64,000 nucleotides of DNA from Galbitalea sp. SE-J8 (lineage in GTDB: Bacteria > Actinomycetota > Actinomycetes > Actinomycetales > Microbacteriaceae), in assembly GCF_030345695.1 (NCBI RefSeq), contig NZ_JAUASV010000003.1:124001-188000 (forward strand), in the 5' to 3' direction. A program made the translations under genes and the position numbers. The notes under the pieces are model-generated. The model was given only the letters and a program-made list of their open reading frames with translations, made no database searches and was not told the origin of the DNA. The number at the start of each line of letters is the position of its first letter. Positions within the stretch are counted from its first letter, which is position 1. Shown here one piece after another: positions 52,147 through 59,527 of the stretch.

Positions 52147-52165
52147 ATGTTGATAGCGTCAACAT
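52147..52165 (-). promoter_or_regulatory. Inverted-repeat operator between amidohydrolase operon and XRE gene
   Basis: ATGTTGA-tagcg-TCAACAT, perfect 7-bp arms with 5-bp centre, 78 bp ahead of the amidohydrolase ATG. It lies in the 232-bp divergent gap, where a TTGACG hexamer on the minus strand is part of it. Probably the binding site of the neighbouring XRE-cupin regulator. The remaining gap bases to 52301 hold no gene. Confidence 0.6.
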
Positions 52166-52301
52166 CGATCACGGTACGAGCGCCCCGTTTCCGTCGTGTA
52201 ACGCGGCAGTTTCGTTCCGGGTCATCCGGCCACGATCCGGCCACGGCGCGTGATATCCATGGGACGGCCGGAGACGAGCGAGACGAGCGAGGGGAGGGCG
52301 A

Positions 52302-52886
52302 GTGGGGGAGACGCACGCGATCGACGCGCAGACCACGCGCCTCGGCGCCCGCATCCGTGACCTCCGCCGGGGCCGATCGCTCACCCTCGCGCAGCTCGCC
52401 CAGCTCGCCGGCCTGTCGCATCCGTTCCTCTCGCAGGTCGAGCGCGGGCTCGCGCGCGCCAGCATGGGATCGCTCGACCGCATCGTGCACGCGCTCGGCT
52501 CCAGCCAGGTCGAGCTGTTCGCGTCGATCGACGACGAGCAGCGGTTCGCCGGTCAGCCCGCGGTCACCGTGACGCGCGCGACCGACGGCACCCACGCCAA
52601 ATACGGCCTCACCGACGGGCGGATGCTCGTGCACGGCACCCGGCGGTTCGTGCCCGTCGAGATCGCGAGCCGCATCACCGACTTCGGCGAGTACTTCCGC
52701 CACGACGAGGACGAGTGGGTGTACGCCATCGAGGGCCGCGTCGCCATCGACCTCGAGGGCAAGCCGCTCACCGTGCTCGCCCCGGGCGACTCGATCTACT
52801 TCGCGGGCGGCATCGGCCACCGCTGGGCGTCGCCGGACGGAGAGCCGTACCGCGCCATCACCATCAAGGAGGCCCGCCGGTCATGA
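52302..52886 (+). CDS. XRE-family regulator with cupin domain
   Basis: 194 residues from GTG 52302, with GGGGAGGG upstream. HTH at about residues 12-68: LGARIRDLRRGRSLTLAQLAQLAGLSHPFLSQVERGLARASMGSLDRIVHAL. Cupin domain at about 110-190: FRHDEDEWVYAIEGRVAIDLEGKPLTVLAPGDSIYFAGGIGHRWAS. This class often controls polyamine, purine or amino-acid use. Divergent from the amidohydrolase/ABC operon, so it is its likely regulator. Its stop overlaps a vestigial ATG; the real start of the oxidoreductase gene is now 494 bp further down, behind an inserted repeat cluster. Confidence 0.9.
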   Translation: MGETHAIDAQTTRLGARIRDLRRGRSLTLAQLAQLAGLSHPFLSQVERGLARASMGSLDRIVHALGSSQVELFASIDDEQRFAGQPAVTVTRATDGTHAKYGLTDGRMLVHGTRRFVPVEIASRITDFGEYFRHDEDEWVYAIEGRVAIDLEGKPLTVLAPGDSIYFAGGIGHRWASPDGEPYRAITIKEARRS

Positions 52887-52894
52887 GCTCACGT

Positions 52895-53333
52895 ACCCGC
52901 TGGTCGGCGGCGTCCGCGTCCGCTGGTCGAGGAGCGCCGCGTCTTGAGACCACGGGCCCGTCGCCGTCCGTTGGTCGAGGAGCGCCGCGAGCGGAGCGAG
53001 TGTCGCGTCTCGAGACCACTCGTCCGCGGACCGAGCCGTGGTGGTCTCGAGACGCGGGCGACGCTTCGCGCCGCGCGCTCCTCGACCGGCGGGGGCGCCG
53101 TTCTCGCTGGTCGGCGGCGTCGCCGTCCGTTGGTCGAGGAGCGCCGCGAGCGGAGCGAGTGTCGCGTCTCGAGACCACTCGCCTGTCGCCGTCCGCTGGT
53201 CGAGGAGCGCCGCGAGCGGAGCGAGTGTCGCGTCTCGAGACCACTCGTCCGTCGACCGAGCGGTGGTGGTCTCGAGACGCGGGCGACGCTTCGCGCCGCG
53301 CGCTCCTCGACCGGCGGGGGCGAGACCGCCGTT
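52895..53333. repeat. Dispersed-repeat cluster, inserted between XRE and oxidoreductase genes
   Basis: Seven or more units in both orientations (CCGCTGGTCGAGGAGCGCCG ... GTGTCGCGTCTCGAGACCAC; and GGTCTCGAGACGCGGGCGAC ... GCTCCTCGACCGGCGG). Flanked by a 23-bp perfect direct repeat at 52868-52890 and 53365-53387 covering the end of one gene and the start of the next. No coding features inside. Confidence 0.92.
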
Positions 53334-53379
53334 CCGCGCCATCACGCCGTGCCGTCACGAGGGGGGAGGCCCGCCGGTC

Positions 53380-54336
53380 ATGAGCTCCGCCGCACCCGAG
53401 CGCCGCGTGCGCGTCGCCGCCGTCGTTCCGCTCACCGCCGACGTCGTGCAGGTCGATCTGGTCTCCGACCTGCGCGCGCTGCCGCCCGCGACGCCCGGCT
53501 CGCACATCGACGTGCGGATGGCGGACGGCGTCGAGCGCCAGTACTCCCTGCTCGCCGCGCCGCCGGGCGTGTGGCGCATCGCGGTGCTGCGCGAGAGCGC
53601 CGGGCGGGGCGGCTCCGAATGGATGCACACCGCGGTCGCCGCGGGCGACGAGCTGCGCATCCGCGGCGCGCGCAACCTGTTCGCGTTCGCGCCCGCGGCA
53701 TCCGTGCCCGTGGTGTTCCTCGCGGCCGGGATCGGCATCACGCCGATCACGTCGATGATCGCGGATGCCGTCGCGCGCGGCCTGGACTGGTCGCTGCACT
53801 ACTCGGGCTCGACCCGGTCGCGCATGGCCCTCGTCGACGCGCTCGCCGCGGCGCATCCGGACCGCGTGACCGCGCACGTCTCCGACGAGGGCACGCGTCT
53901 GGACCTCGCGGCGCTGGCCGCCACGCTGCCGACGGATGCCGCGGTCTACGCGTGCGGGCCGGCGCACTACCTCGACGCGGTCGAGTCCGCGCTCGCGCCC
54001 GTCGTCGGGCCGGACGGCGTGCACGTCGAGCGCTTCGAGGCGAAGGACCTCACGCCGCCCGTCTACCCGTACCCGTTCGAGGTCGAGCTCGCGCTCACCG
54101 GGGTGACGGTGGAGGTGCCGCCGGAACGGTCGATCCTCGAGGTCGCCGAGGAGGCGGGGGCGTTCGTGCTCTCCAGCTGCCGCGAGGGAACCTGCGGCAC
54201 GTGCGAGACGGAGGTCATCGAGGGCGAGGTCGACCACCGCGACTCGATCCTCACGCCCGCAGAGCAGGCGGAGAACCGGGTGATGTACGTGTGCGTCTCG
54301 CGCGCGGCCTGCCCGCGGCTCGTGCTCGACCTGTAG
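53380..54336 (+). CDS. PDR/VanB-family FMN and [2Fe-2S] oxidoreductase
   Basis: 318 residues from ATG 53380. N-terminal ferredoxin-reductase fold: TPGSHIDVRMADGVERQYSLLAAP (flavin), VFLAAGIGITPITSMIADAV (NAD-binding) and VYACGPAHYLDAVESAL. The C-terminal plant-type ferredoxin has CREGTCGTCETEVIEGEVDHRD and a last Cys in VMYVCVSRA, four cluster ligands present. Such reductases pass electrons from NADH to Rieske or P450 oxygenases, but none is encoded nearby. A duplicated start region 496 bp upstream shows that it was originally joined to the XRE gene by an ATGA overlap. Confidence 0.9.
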   Translation: MSSAAPERRVRVAAVVPLTADVVQVDLVSDLRALPPATPGSHIDVRMADGVERQYSLLAAPPGVWRIAVLRESAGRGGSEWMHTAVAAGDELRIRGARNLFAFAPAASVPVVFLAAGIGITPITSMIADAVARGLDWSLHYSGSTRSRMALVDALAAAHPDRVTAHVSDEGTRLDLAALAATLPTDAAVYACGPAHYLDAVESALAPVVGPDGVHVERFEAKDLTPPVYPYPFEVELALTGVTVEVPPERSILEVAEEAGAFVLSSCREGTCGTCETEVIEGEVDHRDSILTPAEQAENRVMYVCVSRAACPRLVLDL

Positions 54337-54362
54337 GTCGAGGCGTCCCACGATCTACCCCT

Positions 54363-54585
54363 CGTTGGTCGGGGTGCTGCGGTCTCGCCTCCGCTGGTCG
54401 AGGAGCGCGCGGCGCGAAGCGTCGCTCGCGTCTCGAGGCCACCACGGATCGTTCGGGGAACGGGTGGTTTCGAGACGCGTCCTCGCTTCGCTCGGGCGCT
54501 CCTCAACCAGCGGGGCCGCGCTCCTCAACCAGCGGGGGCGGCGCTCCTCGACCAGCGGGAAGGCGGGCGCCGCCGACCAGCGGGG
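54363..54585. repeat. Dispersed-repeat cluster after PDR oxidoreductase
   Basis: Several units: CCGCTGGTCGAGGAGCGCGC ... GCGTCTCGAGGCCACC, then GGTTTCGAGACGCGTCCTCG ... GCTCCTCAACCAGCGG, and truncated CTCCTCAACCAGCGGG and CTCCTCGACCAGCGGG copies. Fills the gap to the convergent amidohydrolase gene. Confidence 0.9.
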
Positions 54586-54591
54586 AGCTCG

Positions 54592-55923
54592 TCAGCGGGC
54601 GAGCCGCGCGTTCAGCGACGCCACGAGCTCCCGCTCGTCGGCCGTCACGAGCGCGTAGTCCCGCACCACGACGCGTCCGCCGACGACCACGTGTCGCGGC
54701 CGGCGCCCGGGCGCCGCCCACAGCAGCCCCGCGACGGGGTCGGCGACGCCGGCATCCGCGACGCCGCTCACGTCCCAGACGCACGCGTCCGCCGCGGCAC
54801 CCGGGCGCAGGTGACCGAGCTCCGGCCGCCCGAGCCCGGCCGCGCCGCCCGCGGTCGCCATCGAGAGCACGTCACGCGCGTCGAGCTGCGGGCCGGCCGT
54901 GCCGTCGGGCAGCACCGCGAGTCCCGAGACCTGCATCGCGAGCCGCGCGTCGGCGAGCAGGTGTCCCGCGTCGTTCGATCCGCCGCCGCTCGTGCCGAGG
55001 CCGAGCTCGACCCCCTCCGCACGCAACCGCGCGACGGGCGCGACGCCCCAGCCCATCGGCACGTCGCATCCGGGGGCGTGGGTGCCCGTGACGCCCGCGG
55101 CGGCGAGCCGGCCGATCTCGTCGTCGGTGACCCCGACGAGGTGCGCGATCGTGACGTCGGGAGCGAGCCAGCCCCAGTCCTCGAGCAGGTCGAGCGGACG
55201 CCGGCCGTACCGGTCGAGCGCGATCGCGACGTCGACCTGCTCGTTCGCCTGCGTGCGCCGGCGCAGGCCGAACGCCGCCGCGACCTCGCCGAGCCCGCGG
55301 AACGTCGCCTCGGCATCCGAGTGCACGCCCGCGGGACCGACGGCGAGCTGCAGCATCCCGTCGGCCGTGACCCCGCGGGTCAGCGCGAACGACTCCGCGA
55401 TGGCGGTGGCGCTCGCCGCGACCCGGGCCGGGTCCTCCCGCGCCGAGCCGCGCACGAGAGCGAGCCGGCCGCCGACGGATGCCGCGGCATCCGCGATCGC
55501 GTGCGCGACGTCGACGGTGTCCTCGACCGGCGAGCCGTGGTCCCAGTTGAGCATGTGGTCGGCGACGGTCGTGACGCCCGAGAGCAGCCCCTCGGCGACG
55601 CCGACGGATGCCGTGGCCGCCACGAGCGAGGCGTCGATGCCCGCGGCGCCGTACGCCGCCGCCATCGCGGGCAGCCAGTCGGCCATGGGCACGCCGCGCG
55701 TGCCGGGCAGGGTGCGGAACCCGGACTGCAGCAGGTGGTGGTGGGCGTTGACGAGTCCGGGCGTGACGATGCATCCCGACGCGTCGAGCGTCTCGGCGGC
55801 CCCGCCCCCGCGCTCGCCCCCGCCCCGTGCCGGGTCGAGCACGGCGTCGCCGAGCAGCAGGTCGCCGCTCGTCTCGGTGTCGCGGTCGACGACGATCGCC
55901 TGGGCTCCCTCGATGCGCAGCAT
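54592..55923 (-). CDS. Guanine-deaminase-like amidohydrolase missing metal ligands
   Basis: 443 residues. Amidohydrolase superfamily with the HxH site in VNAHHHLLQSG (His61, His63), SGVTTVADHM and IAHLVGVTDDEIG (His261), THAPGCDVPMG (His282). The usual beta-5 His of HTHxAE is Gln225 in RRRTQANE, and the beta-8 metal/catalytic Asp is Ser312 in LGTSGGGSND, where the relative at 57460 has LGVDGAASNE. So it may be inactive, or use another chemistry. Resembles 8-oxoguanine deaminase/hydroxydechloroatrazine-like proteins. Minus strand, alone, between repeats and a Gly-rich tract. Confidence 0.82.
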   Translation of the reverse strand: MLRIEGAQAIVVDRDTETSGDLLLGDAVLDPARGGGERGGGAAETLDASGCIVTPGLVNAHHHLLQSGFRTLPGTRGVPMADWLPAMAAAYGAAGIDASLVAATASVGVAEGLLSGVTTVADHMLNWDHGSPVEDTVDVAHAIADAAASVGGRLALVRGSAREDPARVAASATAIAESFALTRGVTADGMLQLAVGPAGVHSDAEATFRGLGEVAAAFGLRRRTQANEQVDVAIALDRYGRRPLDLLEDWGWLAPDVTIAHLVGVTDDEIGRLAAAGVTGTHAPGCDVPMGWGVAPVARLRAEGVELGLGTSGGGSNDAGHLLADARLAMQVSGLAVLPDGTAGPQLDARDVLSMATAGGAAGLGRPELGHLRPGAAADACVWDVSGVADAGVADPVAGLLWAAPGRRPRHVVVGGRVVVRDYALVTADERELVASLNARLAR

Positions 55924-55956
55924 GCCCTCGGTCTAGCACCGCGATGTGTCGGCGCT

Positions 55957-56045
55957 GTTGCGCGGCCGGGCTGGCGGGCGCGGGCGGGCTGGCGGGGGCG
56001 CTGGCGCGGCCGGGCTGGCGGGGGCGCGGCCGGGCTGGCGGGCGC
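55957..56045. repeat. Tandem GC-rich minisatellite
   Basis: Imperfect repeats of GCGCGGCCGGGCTGGCGGG, three to four units, between the amidohydrolase start and the small basic protein gene. Slippage-prone; it occupies the space where the amidohydrolase promoter would lie. Confidence 0.8.
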
Positions 56046-56053
56046 CGCTCGCG

Positions 56054-56203
56054 CTACTTCGCGCGCACGCGGCTCACCGCATCCGTCGAGGCGACGCGGT
56101 CCTTCGCGGCCTTCTTGTCGGCCTTCGCGGCGCGCTTCTCCTTGAGGGTCTTGTCGGGCGCCGTCTTCGTGCCCTTGCGTGCGGACTTCTCGCCCATGGT
56201 CAT
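56054..56203 (-). CDS. Small Lys-rich protein, 49 aa
   Basis: ATG 56203 follows GGAGG at a good distance. Product MTMGEKSARKGTKTAPDKTL then about 25 mostly Lys/Ala/Asp residues, with a Lys-Glu-Lys-Arg-Ala-Ala motif, ends VSRVRAK. Very basic, helix-forming, no Cys or Trp. Short Lys-rich proteins of this style occur in Microbacteriaceae genomes; the function is not known and nucleic-acid binding is only a guess from charge. Confidence 0.65.
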   Translation of the reverse strand: MTMGEKSARKGTKTAPDKTLKEKRAAKADKKAAKDRVASTDAVSRVRAK

Positions 56204-56318
56204 GCCTCCGTCGAGAGCCACGGTGACCCTGTGGGGCGAACCCTACGCGCTCGGGCCGCGCGTGGGTCCCGGCGCGGTGAGAAACACGGGCGAAACCGGA
56301 GCCTGGAAGCATGGCGGC

Positions 56319-57311
56319 ATGTTCGAGATCGCGGCGGGGCTGCTCGACGCGCTCCGCAGGGGGGAGCGCGTCGCGGTCGCCACGGCGATCTCGATCGAGG
56401 GCAGCGCGCCGCGCACGCTCGGCACGAGCATGGCGCTCGCACGGGATGCCGCGGGCCGCGACCGCGTGATCGGCACCATCGCGGGCGGCTGCGTCGAGGG
56501 CGCGCTCGTCGGCGAGTGCCAGGCCGTGCTCGACGGGGAGCACGCGCGGACGGTCGACTACGGCATCAGCGACGACGACGCCCTCGCGGTCGGCCTGACC
56601 TGCGGCGGCGACATCCGGGTGCACGTGCAGCCGCTCGACGATGCGCTCGTCGCCCAGCTCGACGCGGGCGCCGTCGAGGTGTGCGGTTACGTCGACCGGC
56701 GTCCCGTGCGGCGGCGGATGATCATCCTCGGCTCGATGGACTTCTCCGCGGCCCTCGCGCGCGCCGCGAGCGCCGTCGGCTTCGCCGTCACGGTCGTCGA
56801 CGCCCGCCCGCTGTTCGCGACGAGCGAGCGCTTCCCGACCGCGGAGGTCGTCGTCGAGTGGCCGACGGACTACCTCGCCCGACAGGTCCAGGCTCCGTCG
56901 GCGGTCGACTCTGGGCCGGCGGTCGACTCTGGGCCGGCGATCGACGAGCACACCGCGATCTGCGTGCTCAGCCACGACTGGCGCTTCGACGCGGAGAGCC
57001 TCGCGATCGCGCTCCGCAGCCCGGCCGGCTACGTTGGCGCGATGGGCAGCCGCACGACCGACGCCCGCCGCCGGGCGAGCCTCGCGGAGCGCGGGGTGAC
57101 GGATGCGGAGCTCGCCCGCCTGCGCTCCCCGATCGGGCTGCGCATCGGCGCCTCCACGCCCGAGGAGACGGCCGTCTCGATCCTCGCGGAGGTCATCGCG
57201 GCCCGCACCGGCGCATCCGTCGCGGCGCTCGCGACGACGACCGGCACGATCCACGCGCGAGCGGATGCGGCATCCGTCCCCGCGTTGGAGCGCGCGGGCA
57301 GCCGCGCGTGA
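56319..57311 (+). CDS. xdhC: XdhC-family molybdenum-cofactor insertion protein
   Basis: 330 residues from ATG 56319. XdhC/CoxI marks: RRGERVAVATAISIEGSAPRTLGTSMAL, GTIAGGCVEGALVGE, and the NAD-binding-like half VRRRMIILGSMDFSAALARAASAVGFAVTVVDARPLF, then VLSHDWRFDAESLAIAL, GYVGAMGSRTTDARRRASL and GLRIGASTPEETAVSILAEVIAARTG. Such proteins bind and sulfurate Moco and insert it into xanthine dehydrogenase, encoded at 59527-62271. A 16-bp tandem duplication (about 56905-56940) gives AVDSGPAVDSGPA in a linker. Confidence 0.9.
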   Translation: MFEIAAGLLDALRRGERVAVATAISIEGSAPRTLGTSMALARDAAGRDRVIGTIAGGCVEGALVGECQAVLDGEHARTVDYGISDDDALAVGLTCGGDIRVHVQPLDDALVAQLDAGAVEVCGYVDRRPVRRRMIILGSMDFSAALARAASAVGFAVTVVDARPLFATSERFPTAEVVVEWPTDYLARQVQAPSAVDSGPAVDSGPAIDEHTAICVLSHDWRFDAESLAIALRSPAGYVGAMGSRTTDARRRASLAERGVTDAELARLRSPIGLRIGASTPEETAVSILAEVIAARTGASVAALATTTGTIHARADAASVPALERAGSRA

Positions 57312-57459
57312 GTCGCCCGATCGCGGGACGTGCGCGCGTGCGCCGCCCGGGCGCGGGACGTGCGGGCGCCGGCAGCGCGCAGTCGACCCGGCCGCAGGCG
57401 AGCCCCACGCGCGTCGGCCGCGCCGGCGCGAGCCGCGCGCACCTGGGCGGTGCCCGGTC

Positions 57460-58818
57460 ATGAGCCGTACCGTCATCGAGAACGCCGTCGTCGCGACCGT
57501 CGACCCGGTCGGCACGGAGCACGCGCGCGGCTGGGTCGCGATCGACGGCACCCGGATCGCCGGCGTCGGCTCGGGCGACGCGCCGCCCGAGCTCACGGCG
57601 GGCGCGACCCGCCTCGACGCGCGCGGGCACCTCGTCACGCCGGGACTCGTCAACACGCACCACCACCTCTACCAGTGGCTCACGCGCGGCTACGCGCAGG
57701 ACAGCATCCTGTTCGACTGGCTCGTGGCGCTCTACCCGACCTGGGCGCGCATCGACGCGGACCTCGTGCGCGACGGCGCCGCGGGCGCGATGGCCGTGCT
57801 CGCGCGCAGCGGCTGCACGACGGTCGGCGATCACCACTACGTGTTCCCGCAGGGCTCGGGCGACATCCTCGGCGGCATCATCGCGGCGGCGACCGACATC
57901 GGCGTGCGCCTGCACGCGACGCGCGGCTCGATGGACCTCGGCGTATCGCAGGGCGGCCTGCCGCCGGACTTCGCGGTCGAGACGACGGATGCGGCGCTCA
58001 CCGCATCCGCGGACGCCGTCGCCCGCTACCACGACCCCGGTTCCGACAGCATGGTGCGCGTCGCGATCGCGCCGTGCTCGCCGTTCAGCGTCACGACCGA
58101 CCTGCTGCGCGAGGCCGCGGTGCTCGCGCGAGGGCTGGGCGTGCGACTGCACACGCACGGCTCCGAGACGGTCGAGGAGGCCGCGTTCACGCTCGAGCGC
58201 TTCGGGATGGGTCCGACGGACTACCTCGAGAGCGTCGGATGGCTCGGTCCGGACGTGTGGATGGCGCACTGCGTGCACCTCGACGACACCGACATCGCGC
58301 GGTTCGCCGCCGCGGGCACGGGCGTCGCGCACTGTCCGTCGTCGAACGCGCGCCTCGCCGCGGGCACGGCGCGCGTGCCCGCCCTGCTCGCGGCGGGCGT
58401 GCCGGTCGGGCTCGGGGTCGACGGCGCGGCGTCGAACGAGAGCGGCCAGCTCGGCACCGAGCTGCGCAACGCCGTGCTCATGAACCGGCTCGCGTGGGGC
58501 GCCTCGTCGATGACCGGTCGCGACGCGCTGCGGATCGGGACGATGGGCGGTGCGCGCGTGCTCGGCCGCGAGCGGGAGATCGGCTCGATCGAGCCCGGCA
58601 AGCTCGCGGACCTCGCCCTGTGGCGCATCGACGACGTCGAGCACGCGGGCATCGCCGATCCGATCGCCGCGCTCACCCTCGGCGGTCAGCCGCCGCTCGC
58701 GCGCCTGTGGGTGAACGGCGAGGTCGTGGTGCGCGACGGCGACCTCGCGCGCGCGGACCAGGACGACATCGCGCGCCGGGCGGCCACGGCATCCGCCGAC
58801 CTCGCGGCCCGCGCCTGA
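57460..58818 (+). CDS. 8-oxoguanine/guanine deaminase-type amidohydrolase
   Basis: 452 residues from ATG 57460. All metal and catalytic positions are intact: LVNTHHHLYQWLTRGYAQD (HxH; close to 8-oxoguanine deaminases), LHTHGSETVEEAAF, VWMAHCVHLDD, GVAHCPSSNARLA and VGLGVDGAASNESG. Length and the HHLYQWLTR motif fit 8-oxoguanine deaminase (450 residues), which turns 8-oxoguanine into urate. Also could use isocytosine or guanine. It follows xdhC after 148 bp of GC-rich sequence, in the same direction. Confidence 0.88.
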   Translation: MSRTVIENAVVATVDPVGTEHARGWVAIDGTRIAGVGSGDAPPELTAGATRLDARGHLVTPGLVNTHHHLYQWLTRGYAQDSILFDWLVALYPTWARIDADLVRDGAAGAMAVLARSGCTTVGDHHYVFPQGSGDILGGIIAAATDIGVRLHATRGSMDLGVSQGGLPPDFAVETTDAALTASADAVARYHDPGSDSMVRVAIAPCSPFSVTTDLLREAAVLARGLGVRLHTHGSETVEEAAFTLERFGMGPTDYLESVGWLGPDVWMAHCVHLDDTDIARFAAAGTGVAHCPSSNARLAAGTARVPALLAAGVPVGLGVDGAASNESGQLGTELRNAVLMNRLAWGASSMTGRDALRIGTMGGARVLGREREIGSIEPGKLADLALWRIDDVEHAGIADPIAALTLGGQPPLARLWVNGEVVVRDGDLARADQDDIARRAATASADLAARA

Positions 58819-58874
58819 CCCCCGCCCGCACCCTCGTGTGTGCCCCGCGTCCCCGTGTGCGCCCCGCCCAACCC

Positions 58875-58944
58875 CGTGTGAGGACGTTCTGCGCGTGTGA
58901 GGACGGTCTGCGTCGTCCTCACACGCGCAGAACGTCCTCACACG
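58875..58944. repeat. 31-bp perfect hairpin between deaminase genes
   Basis: Arms 58875-58905 and 58914-58944 with an 8-nt loop. Each arm is itself a doubled CGTGTGAGGACG word joined by TTCTG. It is symmetric, so it could end transcription from either side or mark a cruciform. It follows the 8-oxoguanine deaminase stop by 56 bp. Confidence 0.9.
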
Positions 58945-59006
58945 CGTCACGGCCGGGCGGGGCGGGGCCGGGCGGGGCGGGGCGGACGGTGCCCCAGACT
59001 GGACGG

Positions 59007-59474
59007 ATGACCGCCACCGAGGAGCTGCTGCGCCGGGCCATCGCGATCGCGACGAGCGCGCGCGGGCACGGAAACCATCCGTTCGGAGCGCTGCTGACGG
59101 ATGCCGCGGGCGCCATCGCCTTCGAGGCCGAGAACACGGTCGTCACGGAGCATGACCCGACCGGTCACGCCGAGACGAACCTCGTGCGCAACGCCGCCCG
59201 CGCCCTCGGCGGCGACCTCAGCGGCTACACGCTCTACACGAGCACCGAGCCGTGCGCCATGTGCTCGGGAGCGATCTACTGGTCGGGCATCTCGCGCGTC
59301 GTGTTCGCTCTCTCGGAGGCCCAGCTCTACGCCCGCACCGGCGCGCACCCCGAGAACCCGACCCTGCAGCTGCCGAGCCGTGAGGTGTTCGCGCACGGGC
59401 AGCGCGAGATCCGGGTCGAGGGTCCGTTCATCGAGGACGAGGCCGCCGCGCCCCACAAGGGCTTCTGGGGCTGA
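59007..59474 (+). CDS. Nucleoside/nucleobase deaminase (CDA family, guanine deaminase-like)
   Basis: 155 residues from ATG 59007. Zinc-site motifs GHAETNLVRNA (HAE) and YTSTEPCAMCSGAIYW (PCxxC), and NHPFGALLTDAAG. The C-terminal LQLPSREVFAHGQREIRVEGPFIEDEA and final HKGFWG are typical of guanine deaminase-like GuaD/YkfD proteins. Converts guanine to xanthine, which the convergent xanthine dehydrogenase could then oxidise. A terminator overlaps its stop. Confidence 0.9.
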   Translation: MTATEELLRRAIAIATSARGHGNHPFGALLTDAAGAIAFEAENTVVTEHDPTGHAETNLVRNAARALGGDLSGYTLYTSTEPCAMCSGAIYWSGISRVVFALSEAQLYARTGAHPENPTLQLPSREVFAHGQREIRVEGPFIEDEAAAPHKGFWG

Positions 59475-59527
59475 GGGGACGCAATCCGTCGGAATAGCGC
59501 GGCCCATTCCGACCGGATGCGTCCCCT
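59474..59527. terminator. Bidirectional terminator between convergent deaminase and xdh genes
   Basis: Imperfect inverted repeat: left arm begins AGGGGACGCAATCCGTCGGA, right arm ends ACCGGATGCGTCCCCT, with a 10-nt loop. It overlaps the stop codons of both genes. Confidence 0.8.

Noticed and set aside
52944-53383. ORFs with VGRGAPRAERVSRLETT repeats
   Set aside because: They are translations of the dispersed repeat cluster without start signals.
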